Assembly (NCBI RefSeq): GCF_003121295.1
Contig: NZ_PHNC01000029.1
Location: forward strand, 806,001 to 870,000
Length of the DNA: 64,000 nt
Direction: 5' to 3'
From: Streptomyces orinoci
GTDB taxonomy: Bacteria; Actinomycetota; Actinomycetes; Streptomycetales; Streptomycetaceae
The position numbers and the translations under genes were made by a program. Shown in pieces: positions 10,109-17,683 of the stretch. The notes beneath the pieces are model-generated. The model ran no database searches. It saw only the letters and a program-made list of their open reading frames with translations, and had not been told where the DNA came from. Position 1 is the first letter of the stretch; every line of letters begins with the position of its first letter.

Positions 10109-10178
10109 GGGAGTGCTCCTGTTCGGAGTGCGAAGTGGTGGCGGTACGCGATACGGGCCGGTCGCCGGCGGCCGGGCG

Positions 10179-10265
10179 TCAGGCCGCGAGACGGCACAGG
10201 TCAACGTGGATGCGCGCGACGAGCCGCCGGCCCGGCGCCCGCTCGGCCACGTCAAGGGGAACCAT
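10179..10265 (-). CDS. Putative leader peptide of cysO-cysM
   Basis: 28-codon reading frame (MVPLDVAER... ending RIHVDLCRLAA, stop 10181-10179) with the HVDLCR motif. Families of such actinobacterial leader peptides precede sulfur-assimilation genes. It lies 70 bp before cysO, between mec and cysO. Arg/Cys-containing leaders suggest translation-coupled control, for example by cysteine supply. Identification rests on the motif and position only. Confidence 0.65.
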   Translation of the reverse strand: MVPLDVAERAPGRRLVARIHVDLCRLAA

Positions 10266-10338
10266 GGGCGCATCGTATCGATTCCCCGTGCGCGGCCCGT
10301 ATGTTCGTCCCGGTATCCGGACCGTGCCGTCTCGGTGT

Positions 10339-10761
10339 TCAGTACGCCTCGACGACCCGTACCTCCTCCTCGGTCACCTCGCCGTCCAGGATCCGGAAGG
10401 AGCGGAACTCAAAGGGCCCGGCGCCGTCGGTGTCGGCGGTGGAGACCAGAACATAGTGCGCGCCGGGCTCATTGGCGTAGGAGATGTCGGTGCGCGAGGG
10501 ATAGGCCTCGGTGGCGGTGTGCGAGTGGTAGATGATCACGGGTTCCTCGTCCCGGTCGTCCAGCTCGCGGTAGAGCTTGAGCAGATCCATGGAGTCGAAC
10601 TCGTAAAAGGTGGGCGAGCGGGCCGCGTTGAGCATTGGGATGAACCGCTCGGGCCGTCCGCTGCCGGCCGGGCCGGCCACCATCCCGCACGCCTCGTCGG
10701 GGTGGTCGGCGCGGGCGTGCGCCACGATCTTCTCGTACAGGGCCTGGGAGATGGTCAGCAT
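10339..10761 (-). CDS. mec: Mec (JAMM/M67) metalloprotease of the CysO pathway
   Basis: Zinc peptidase that releases cysteine from the CysO-cysteine adduct and probably trims CysO. 140 residues. The JAMM motif is visible as Glu near the N-terminus (DEACGMVAG) plus YHSHTATEAYPSRTDISYA (HxH, then S-x-x-D). I start at MLTISQALY (ATG 10761); the upstream in-frame stretch is out-of-frame permease sequence. First gene of the mec/cysO/cysM set, followed by a leader peptide, so cysO-cysM may also have its own promoter. Confidence 0.92.
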   Translation of the reverse strand: MLTISQALYEKIVAHARADHPDEACGMVAGPAGSGRPERFIPMLNAARSPTFYEFDSMDLLKLYRELDDRDEEPVIIYHSHTATEAYPSRTDISYANEPGAHYVLVSTADTDGAGPFEFRSFRILDGEVTEEEVRVVEAY

Positions 10762-10795
10762 GCGGCCAGCATAAGCAGGGCCCGGAAATGCCTGA

Positions 10796-10832
10796 GGGCC
10801 CGTCCGCACGGGGGGAGTGTGCGGACGGGCCC
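10796..10832. terminator. Hairpin terminator after the permease gene
   Basis: 14-bp perfect stem (GGGCCCGTCCGCAC and complement) with a 9-base G-rich loop, 28 bp downstream of the permease stop and before mec on the same strand. Confidence 0.75.
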
Positions 10833-10859
10833 GGGTTACCCGGCGGGGGGAGCCGGGAG

Positions 10860-12335
10860 TCAGGCGGCCTTCTCGACCTCGGGCTCGGGGGCCGAGTAGT
10901 CCTTGCGGGCAAAGGCCTGCGGGTTGCGGGCCTTGAGGACAAAGTACGAACCGGCCATGATCGCGCCCCAGATGGGAGCGCAGTACAGCGAGATCCGGGA
11001 ATCCTTGTCGATGCCCATCAGCACAATCACCATGCCGATGAAGGCCAGTGCGAACGCGCTGGTCCAGGGGGCACCGGGCGCCTTGAACTCCGACTGCGGC
11101 AGCTCGCCCCGGTCCGCCTTGCGGCGGTAACGGAGCTGGCAGGCAAGGATCATGATCCAGGCCCACATACCGGAGATGGTGGCGAAGGAGACCACATAGT
11201 CGAACGCCTTGCCCGGCCACTGGTAGTTGATCCACACACCGACCAGCATCAGCGCGGCCGAGATGGTGGTGCCACGCATGGGCAGGCCCTTGGGCGAGAG
11301 CTGCGCCAGGAACTTGGGGCCCTGGCCGTTGAGCGACAGGTCGCGCAGCATCCGGCCGGTGGAGTACATACCGGAGTTGCAGGAGGACAACGCGGCGGTC
11401 AGCACCACGAAGTTGACGATTCCTGCGCCGAACGGCAGGCCGATCTTGGCGAAGGCGGCGACAAACGGGCTGACGCCCGGCATGAATTCGGTCCACGGCA
11501 CCACGGCCAGGATGATGATGAGCGCACCGACATAGAAGACGGCGATCCGCCAGGGCACCGTGTTGATGGCCTTGGGCAGGGTCTTCTTGGGGTCGGTGGC
11601 CTCGCCCGCGGTGACACCCACCAACTCCACGGCCAGGAAGGCGAACATCACGATCTGCAGCGTCATCAGGGTGCTGCCGATGCCATTGGGCATAAAGCCG
11701 TGGTGCGACCAGAGCTGGCTGAACGAGGCGGTGTCACCGGCCTTGGAGAAGCCCAGGGTGATAACGCCGACGCCGACCAGGATCATGCCGATGATGGCGG
11801 TGACCTTGACCATCGAGAACCAGAACTCCAGCTCACCGAAGAGCTTTACGGAGATCAGGTTGGCGAAGTAGAGGATGACCGTGAAGACCAGTGCCGAAGC
11901 CCACTGCGGAATATGGGGGTTCCAGAACTGCACATACTTCGCGGCCGCGGTGACCTCGGTGATGCCGGTGACGACCCAGAAGAGCCAGTACGTCCAGCCG
12001 GTGACATATCCCCAGAAGGGGCCGAGGAATTCCCGCGCGTAGTCGGAGAAAGACCCGGAGACGGGGCGGTACATGAGCAGCTCGCCCAGCGCCCGCATGA
12101 TGAAGAAGATGACCAGCCCGGCTATCGCATAGGCCAGGATCAGGCTGGGGCCCGCCTTGTGAATGGCCGTGCCCGCGCCGAGGAAGAGGCCGGTGCCTAT
12201 CGCGCCGCCAATGGCGATCATCTGGATCTGCCGGTTGCCCAGTCCCCGCTGGTAACCCTCGGAAGCTTCCTGTCCGCTTCCGTCCCGCGCCTCGGCTGCG
12301 CCTGGGGCACGGTCCGCGACCTGCTCAGAGGCCAT
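10860..12335 (-). CDS. Amino-acid permease (APC superfamily, AAT-type)
   Basis: 491-residue proton-coupled amino-acid transporter with about twelve membrane helices. Diagnostic features are GGAIGTGLFLGAGTAI after a basic RGLGNRQIQM, GSFSDYAREFLGPFWGYVTGW, the FLAVELVGVTAGE segment and GTTISAALMLVG. It resembles the GABA/D-Ala-D-Ser-Gly (CycA/GabP) branch; the substrate cannot be fixed. The start at MASEQVADR is preceded by GGAGAAAGG. A CCGGATC-containing inverted repeat lies upstream at about 12358-12378. Ends before a strong terminator. Confidence 0.87.
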   Translation of the reverse strand: MASEQVADRAPGAAEARDGSGQEASEGYQRGLGNRQIQMIAIGGAIGTGLFLGAGTAIHKAGPSLILAYAIAGLVIFFIMRALGELLMYRPVSGSFSDYAREFLGPFWGYVTGWTYWLFWVVTGITEVTAAAKYVQFWNPHIPQWASALVFTVILYFANLISVKLFGELEFWFSMVKVTAIIGMILVGVGVITLGFSKAGDTASFSQLWSHHGFMPNGIGSTLMTLQIVMFAFLAVELVGVTAGEATDPKKTLPKAINTVPWRIAVFYVGALIIILAVVPWTEFMPGVSPFVAAFAKIGLPFGAGIVNFVVLTAALSSCNSGMYSTGRMLRDLSLNGQGPKFLAQLSPKGLPMRGTTISAALMLVGVWINYQWPGKAFDYVVSFATISGMWAWIMILACQLRYRRKADRGELPQSEFKAPGAPWTSAFALAFIGMVIVLMGIDKDSRISLYCAPIWGAIMAGSYFVLKARNPQAFARKDYSAPEPEVEKAA

Positions 12336-12674
12336 GAGTGGAACGCCTTTCTCCATACCGATCCGGTCACTCCGGATCGGGTTCCGATCCCCCCGGATGG
12401 AGTCCTGCATATGTGCCGACGGTCGGCCGGCCAAGCGTTCCTGCCGTGACAGGGGTGGCGTCACAGAGCAGGTCTCGCAGGTTTATCACGGGTAACGCGG
12501 AGATCGCAGAGGCGAATATGGCGTGGATGTGGCCCAGCTCACGGGAAAATTAGGACAAATGTAAATTGAGGCGACAAAGGTCGCCACTGCGGTGATGCGA
12601 TCGTTATTCGGAATTGAGCGTCCGCTGAGCGAACACCTTGTGAACATGTCATGAAGGAAGGCCCAGCCCACCGC
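12336..12674. other. Intergenic region upstream of the permease
   Basis: 339 bp without a gene on either strand that I can support. AT-richer than its surroundings around 12540-12640, and contains the inverted CCGGATC motif just before the permease RBS. Probably the permease promoter region and the 3' end of the DUF2017 transcript. Confidence 0.4.
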
Positions 12675-13268
12675 TCAGGACATCAGCGCTTCGACCAGCG
12701 TCTCCTGGAGCCCGCCCAGCCAGAGGTAGGCCATCACCATCGGCTTGCGCGGATCGTCGTCCGGCAGCCCGAAGAGCGCCTCCCCGTCGTCCTCCTCGGT
12801 GATCTCCAGCCGGGTCCCGATGGTCAGCCGGAGGTCATTGAGCGCGCCCAGCCACTGCCGGCACTGCTCGGGGGTGAGCCGCAGCACCGCCGCCCGGTCC
12901 CCGGCCACGCTGAGCGAGTCCAGCGAGCGCACCACGGCCAGGGCGTCCTCGCGCTTACGGGCCCGCAGGTCGTTCTCGGTGTAGCGGCGGAACTCGGCGG
13001 CGTACGCCCGCTGCTGCCGGTCCTGCTCGGCGCCCGGCGTGCCATAGGCGTCGGGGAAGAGCCGGGCCAGCGCCGGGTCGGCGGGCGGCTCGCTGGGCCC
13101 CTCGGCGAACAGCCGGGCCAGCGGGTCGGCGGCGTCCGGGCCCTGCTCCTCCCCCGGCCCGATCAGCTCCAGCAACTGGACCGCCAGGCTGCGCAGAATG
13201 GAGATCTCCACCTCGTCCAGGGCAACCGCCGCCCCGCCGCCGGCCAGCGGCTCGAAGTGCCCGGCCAT
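12675..13268 (-). CDS. DUF2017 family protein
   Basis: 197-residue soluble acidic protein with the DUF2017 pattern: an N-terminal EVEISILRSLAVQLLELI helix, GTPGAEQDRQ and RRYTENDLRARKREDA in the middle and a C-terminal MVMAYLWLGGLQETLVEAL. Its ATG shares a base with the clpS stop (TGATG), so translation is coupled. The clpS-DUF2017 pair is widespread in actinobacteria, which suggests a role connected to ClpS/Clp substrate handling, but no activity is known to me. Confidence 0.85.
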   Translation of the reverse strand: MAGHFEPLAGGGAAVALDEVEISILRSLAVQLLELIGPGEEQGPDAADPLARLFAEGPSEPPADPALARLFPDAYGTPGAEQDRQQRAYAAEFRRYTENDLRARKREDALAVVRSLDSLSVAGDRAAVLRLTPEQCRQWLGALNDLRLTIGTRLEITEEDDGEALFGLPDDDPRKPMVMAYLWLGGLQETLVEALMS

Positions 13269-13579
13269 CAACGGTCCTGCGACAAGGTCGCCCACAGGCC
13301 GTATCCGTGCATCGCCTGCACGTCCCGCTCCATCTCCTCGCGCGTACCGCTGGAAACGGTGGCACGGCCCTTGTGGTGGACGTCGAGCATCAGTTTGCGG
13401 GCCTTGTCCTTGGAGTAGCCGAAGTAGCTCTGGAAGACATACGTCACATAACTCATGAGGTTGACGGGGTCGTTGTGGACCAGGGTCACCCAGGGCACAT
13501 CGGGTTCCGCGACCGCGTAGGCGGACTCGCCCGTCTCGGGACGTTCGATCTCGACCGGTGCAACGCTCACGGAATCCAT
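13268..13579 (-). CDS. clpS: ClpS, N-end rule adaptor for Clp protease
   Basis: 103-residue adaptor binding N-degron substrates and the N-domain of ClpA/ClpC. Visible features are a flexible N-terminus, the core VTLVHNDPVNLMSYVTYVFQ, FGYSKDKARKLMLDVHHKG and the C-terminal MHGYGLWATL. The Asn-Asp substrate-pocket residues and a Met/Leu gating region are in place. ATG 13579 is the sensible start. Translationally coupled to the DUF2017 gene, and divergent from pncB. Confidence 0.94.
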   Translation of the reverse strand: MDSVSVAPVEIERPETGESAYAVAEPDVPWVTLVHNDPVNLMSYVTYVFQSYFGYSKDKARKLMLDVHHKGRATVSSGTREEMERDVQAMHGYGLWATLSQDR

Positions 13580-13691
13580 GCTGCCACTCGGCACCGGGCG
13601 GTGCACAAACGACCCCCAGAAATCGTCAGACTGACGAGTAAGGGAGGTAGCATCCCTTCGACACCTGTTGGGGATTGCGAGGTAGGGCCAA

Positions 13692-15032
13692 GTGAACGCT
13701 GCGGACCTTGGGCTGCCGGTGGCTGTGCCGTCAACGGCCCTCTTCACCGACCGCTATGAGCTCACCATGCTGCAGGCCGCGCTGCGGGCCGGCACGGCCG
13801 ACCGGCGCTCGGTGTTCGAGGTCTTCACCCGGCGGCTGCCCGAGGGCCGCCGCTATGGCGTGCTGGCGGGCGTGGGCCGGGTGCTGGACGCGGTGGAGAA
13901 CTTCCGCTTCGACCCGGCCGTGCTGCGCTTCCTGGCCGAGCACGAGATCGTGGACGAGCCCACCCTGGAGTGGCTGGCCGACTACCGCTTCCGCGGCGAC
14001 ATCTGGGGCTACCCGGAGGGCGAGGTCTACTTCCCCGGCTCCCCGGTGATGCGGGTGGAGGGCACCTTCGCCGAGGCGGTGCTGCTGGAGACGGTGATCC
14101 TCTCCATCCTCAACCATGACTCCGCGGTGGCCGCGGCCGCCTCCCGGATGGCGGTGGCCGCCGGGGACCGCCCGCTGATCGAGATGGGCGCCCGCCGCAC
14201 CCATGAGCTGGGCGCGGTGGCCGCCGCCCGGGCCGCCTTCGTGGGCGGCTTCACCTCCACCTCCGACCTGGCGGCCGGCTTCCGCTACAACATCCCCACC
14301 GTGGGCACCAGCGCCCATGCCTTCACCCTGCTCCACGACAGCGAGCGGGACGCCTTCAGGGCCCAGGTGGACTCGCTGGGCGGCCGGACCACGCTGCTGG
14401 TGGACACCTATGACGTCACCGAGGCGGTCCGGCTGGCCGTGGAGGTGGCCGGCAAGGAACTGAGCGCGGTCCGCATCGACTCCGGCGACCTGCTGCTGCT
14501 CGCCCACCGGGTACGCCGCCAGCTGGACGAGCTGGGCGCCACGGGCACCGGGATCGTGGTCACCAGCGACCTGGACGAGTACGCCATCGCCTCGCTGGCC
14601 GCCGCCCCGGTGGACGCCTATGGCGTGGGCACCCAGCTGGTCACCGGCAGCGGGCACCCCACCTGCTCCATGGTCTACAAGCTGGTGGCGCGGGCGGACG
14701 GCCCCGGCGCCGACGCCCCGCTGCGGCCGGTGGCCAAGAAGTCCATGGGCGGCAAGATGTCCCTGGGCGGCCGCAAGTGGGCCGCCCGTCGGCTGGACGA
14801 GCACGGCGTGGCCGAGGCCGAGGTGGTGGGCACCGGAGAGGTGCCCGCCGAGCTGGCCGACCGGCAGCTGCTGGTGGAGCTGGTACGGGCGGGCAAGGCC
14901 GTCGGCCGGGAACCGCTGGAGACGGCACGGGCCCGGCACGCGGCCGCCCGGGAGGGCCTGCCGATGTCGGCGACCCAGCTCTCCCGCGGCGAGCCGGTGC
15001 TGCCCACGGAGTACGTCCACGGCGCCGCGTAG
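13692..15032 (+). CDS. pncB: Nicotinate phosphoribosyltransferase
   Basis: Converts nicotinate plus PRPP to nicotinate mononucleotide in NAD salvage. The 446-residue length is typical. Recognisable segments are TALFTDRYELTMLQAALRAG (start), IEMGARRTHELGAVAAARA with the phosphorylatable His, GFTSTSDLAAG and IDSGDLLLLAHRVR, plus PVAKKSMGGK near the end. GTG start. pncA follows 160 bp downstream on the same strand; PncA supplies the nicotinate used here. Confidence 0.95.
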   Translation: MNAADLGLPVAVPSTALFTDRYELTMLQAALRAGTADRRSVFEVFTRRLPEGRRYGVLAGVGRVLDAVENFRFDPAVLRFLAEHEIVDEPTLEWLADYRFRGDIWGYPEGEVYFPGSPVMRVEGTFAEAVLLETVILSILNHDSAVAAAASRMAVAAGDRPLIEMGARRTHELGAVAAARAAFVGGFTSTSDLAAGFRYNIPTVGTSAHAFTLLHDSERDAFRAQVDSLGGRTTLLVDTYDVTEAVRLAVEVAGKELSAVRIDSGDLLLLAHRVRRQLDELGATGTGIVVTSDLDEYAIASLAAAPVDAYGVGTQLVTGSGHPTCSMVYKLVARADGPGADAPLRPVAKKSMGGKMSLGGRKWAARRLDEHGVAEAEVVGTGEVPAELADRQLLVELVRAGKAVGREPLETARARHAAAREGLPMSATQLSRGEPVLPTEYVHGAA

Positions 15033-15192
15033 GGCCGGGAGCGCAGGGGCCCCGGGAGCGTAGGGGCCCGAAGCGCAGGGCCGGGAGCGCTCCTCCCGCG
15101 TGCCCTCCCGTCGCACCGGCGGAGTCACTACCCTCGGTCACAGAAGACGATCCGCACCGTCGGCCGAGCGCCCTTCACAAAGGATCCGCACC

Positions 15193-15786
15193 ATGCACCG
15201 TGCATTGATCATCGTCGACGTGCAGAACGACTTCTGCGAGGGCGGCAGCCTCGCGGTGGCCGGCGGCGCCGACGTGGCCGCGGCCATCACCGACCTGGTG
15301 GGCGACGCGGCCGTGGCGTATGCGCACATCGTGGCCACCCGGGACCACCACATAGACCCCGGCGACCACTTCTCCGACCACCCCGACTATGAGCACTCCT
15401 GGCCCCCGCACTGTGTGGCGGGCACCGAGGGCAGCGGCTTCCACCCCAACCTGGCCCCGGTGATCGCCTCCGGCGCCCTGGACGCGGTCTTCGACAAGGG
15501 CGCCCACTCGGCCGCCTACAGCGGCTTCGAGGGCCGCGACGAGCATGGCACCGCGCTGGCGGACTGGCTCCAGGAGCGCGGGGTGACCTGGGTCGATGTG
15601 GTGGGCATCGCCACCGACCACTGTGTCCGCGCCACCGCGCTGGACGCGGTGCGGGCGGGGTTCGACACGGAGGTCCTGCTGGACCTCACGGCCGGTGTCG
15701 CGCCCGCCACCACGGAGCGCGCCCTGGTCGAGATGGACCGGGCGGGGGTCCGGCTGACCGGCAAGCCGGTGGTTATTTCCGGGTAG
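15193..15786 (+). CDS. pncA: Nicotinamidase
   Basis: Hydrolyses nicotinamide to nicotinate for PncB. 197 residues. The catalytic triad is visible: Asp in IIVDVQNDF, Lys in DAVFDKGAHS and Cys in ATDHCVRATA. The metal site shows in RDHHIDPGDHFSDH. ATG 15193 begins MHRALIIVDVQ; longer in-frame starts add a non-conserved Arg-rich stretch. A run of GC-rich intergenic repeats follows the stop. Confidence 0.95.
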   Translation: MHRALIIVDVQNDFCEGGSLAVAGGADVAAAITDLVGDAAVAYAHIVATRDHHIDPGDHFSDHPDYEHSWPPHCVAGTEGSGFHPNLAPVIASGALDAVFDKGAHSAAYSGFEGRDEHGTALADWLQERGVTWVDVVGIATDHCVRATALDAVRAGFDTEVLLDLTAGVAPATTERALVEMDRAGVRLTGKPVVISG

Positions 15787-15810
15787 CCGGGTGCGGGATG
15801 TTTTGTGGCT

Positions 15811-15902
15811 GGTCGCGCAGTTCCTCGCGCCCCTGAGGGGCGACCGGTTTCGTTGCCGGGTGCGGGCCGTCGCTGGCCGGGCGCGCAGTTCCCCGCGCCC
15901 CT
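15811..15902. repeat. Two copies of a dispersed GC-rich intergenic repeat
   Basis: Copies GGTCGCGCAGTTCCTCGCGC (15811) and GCGCGCAGTTCCCCGCGCCC (15881) lie in the 127-bp gap between pncA and the next gene. The same element, in either orientation, recurs at 23116, 23243, 23314, 27234, 27274 and 27426, with degraded versions near 19803 and 59370. Often flanked by CCGGGTGCGGGCCG. Confidence 0.75.
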
Positions 15903-15913
15903 GGCGGCGCGCG

Positions 15914-16252
15914 CTACGCCGCCCCCAGCGTGCGAGGTCGCAGCAGGCGCCGTATCGGGCGCCAGCCCGCCGTCTCCCGTTCCGTCACCGACCGCCACAC
16001 CAGCCCGTCCGGGTGGTACAGCACCGCGCTTATCTCGTCCGGCGTCGGCGGCTCGGTGTTGCCGCGCAGATAGACCGCCCGGAGCCCCAGGTTCCGGAGC
16101 CGGGTCAGCGCCCGCTGCCGGTTGACGGCATGCACCAGCACCCGCACCCGCGACCCCGGCGCTCCCCCGCCGCCGGGTGGACTGGGCAGCGACAACGCGA
16201 CGATCACGCTGCCATCGGGAAGCCTGGCGAACCCACCGCCTGCCATCCGCAT
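15914..16252 (-). CDS. Conserved-looking hypothetical, arginine-rich
   Basis: 112-residue soluble protein. The N-terminal part contains GGGFARLPDGSVIVALSLP, a middle segment VRVLVHAVNRQRALTRLRN and a C-terminal Arg-rich tail (RPIRRLLRPRTLGAA). It has no membrane segment or signal peptide. ATG 16252 (or 16246) follows a weak AAGGGTGAG. Family not recognised. Coding is supported by strong GC3 on this strand and an isolated position between pncA and a divergent gene. Confidence 0.6.
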   Translation of the reverse strand: MRMAGGGFARLPDGSVIVALSLPSPPGGGGAPGSRVRVLVHAVNRQRALTRLRNLGLRAVYLRGNTEPPTPDEISAVLYHPDGLVWRSVTERETAGWRPIRRLLRPRTLGAA

Positions 16253-16649
16253 CACTCACCCTTCCGGGACCTGTGTCAATAAGGACGCCCCCCACAGGCA
16301 TCTAATCGCCCTCCCCGGCGACCCGCCAGAGGTTTCCCAAAGAACCCCTATGACCTGCGTCGATATACCGAGTCAATGGATCTTGAGGCCGGGCTGCGGC
16401 CGGACCGCAGCCCCGCCCGGCGCCTCCCGGTCACCGAGGGTGTCAGTAACGACGGCGCGTTCGCCGCTTCCCCCGGACGGGGCAGTGACTCCCCGTGCGC
16501 CCCAGTGCTTCCGAGCCCTGGGCAAGGGCACGCTTATCTGCTGTTCCCCTCGGGCAGAGAGGACCGTAGAGTCTTTTTGCGGTACTCATCTGTCGGCTCT
16601 GCACCCGGCTCTGCACCCCCACAACGTCGCCCCGAGGACGGATACCGTC
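16253..16649. other. Intergenic region, promoters of two divergent genes
   Basis: 397 bp without a supportable gene. It separates the minus-strand hypothetical from the plus-strand small membrane protein and should hold both promoters. No repeat or RNA gene seen. Confidence 0.4.
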
Positions 16650-16925
16650 ATGCCGCGTCCGACTTCCGCACAGATCGCCTATGGCTCGGCCACCGTAGTG
16701 TTCTCCACCCTCGCCATGCTGCTGCTGTCCCAGACCCGTTCGGGGGTCGGCGTGGCGGTGGTCGCCCTGGGCGCCCTGGCGCTGGGCCTGCTGGTGGCCG
16801 TCACCGTCCCCATGCCACACGGGAGTTCACGCACCGTGGCCCGGGGCAGCGCCCAACTCCCCCGGCAGCGCACGGTGGTTGACGCCGAGCCCGCCACCAC
16901 CCGGGTGAACTCACTGCCGGGTTGA
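16650..16925 (+). CDS. Small two-helix membrane protein
   Basis: 91-residue protein with two predicted membrane helices (about residues 11-27 and 33-54: YGSATVVFSTLAMLLLS and GVAVVALGALALGLLVAVTV) and a basic C-terminal cytoplasmic tail. ATG 16650 begins MPRPTSAQIAYG. Its last 15 bases overlap the 3' end of the converging RDD gene. Function unknown. Confidence 0.7.
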   Translation: MPRPTSAQIAYGSATVVFSTLAMLLLSQTRSGVGVAVVALGALALGLLVAVTVPMPHGSSRTVARGSAQLPRQRTVVDAEPATTRVNSLPG

Positions 16926-17615
16926 CACCACCACGGTCTTGGCCGCCTTGTCGTGGACGCACTGGTGGTACGGGCTGTCCCAGGTGCACCACAACACATT
17001 GACCAGCCAGAAGAGAAACCCGCAACAGGGCACGATCTGCGGCAGGTTGTAGACCGCGGCCCGGATCCAGCCCGGACTGCCCTCGGGCACGGCCCCGTTC
17101 TCCAGCATCGCCACCCGGAGGTTCATCGCCATCTTGCCGACGGTCTGCCCCCGGGTGGTGAGCATCAGACCCTCGTAGATGAAATAGACCACCGAGATCA
17201 GGATGCTCAGCCCGGTGGTCTTGGTCTGGTCGTTCTGCGGGTCCCAGTGGTGCCAGTTGACGGCCGCGAACACCAGGCTGACCGGAATGGACACAATCAG
17301 GCCGTCGATGATCCGGGCCACCAGCCGCTTGAAGCGGTTGCCCAGGGGTGGCATACCGGCCAGCGGGTCCGGCGGCCCATACCCCTGATCGCCGCCATAG
17401 GGCGGGCCCCCGTAGGGCGGGCCCTCATACGGCCCACCGGGGCCGCCCGGGGCGCCGGGGCCGGGCCCATAGGGTCCGCCGGGGCCGGGCCCATAGGGTC
17501 CGCCGGGGCCGGTCCCGTACGGGCCGCCGCCCTCCGGCCCCTGATACGGCGGCAGGTCACCCGGCGGGGGCGGCTTGCGGAAGGGGTCCTCACCCTGTGG
17601 CTGGTCGGTGCTCAT
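16911..17615 (-). CDS. RDD family membrane protein with Gly/Pro/Tyr-rich head
   Basis: 234 residues. Residues 1-85 are low-complexity Pro/Gly/Tyr repeats (PYGPGPGG units; a DNA-level tandem repeat of about 24 bp at 17460-17520). From GNRFKRLVARIIDGLIVSIP the RDD domain follows with the Arg-Asp signature and about three to four membrane helices; TTRGQTVGKMAMNLRV is the second conserved block. The C-terminus KAAKTVVVSTRQ is cytoplasmic. RDD proteins are suspected transporters or membrane organisers. Followed upstream by a second RDD gene on the same strand, 68 bp away. Confidence 0.82.
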   Translation of the reverse strand: MSTDQPQGEDPFRKPPPPGDLPPYQGPEGGGPYGTGPGGPYGPGPGGPYGPGPGAPGGPGGPYEGPPYGGPPYGGDQGYGPPDPLAGMPPLGNRFKRLVARIIDGLIVSIPVSLVFAAVNWHHWDPQNDQTKTTGLSILISVVYFIYEGLMLTTRGQTVGKMAMNLRVAMLENGAVPEGSPGWIRAAVYNLPQIVPCCGFLFWLVNVLWCTWDSPYHQCVHDKAAKTVVVSTRQ

Positions 17616-17683
17616 GGCCCGAGTAGACCGCAGCGTCCCCATCCGCGCACCCGCCATTGTGCCGTTCGAGTTGCCGGAGCGCC

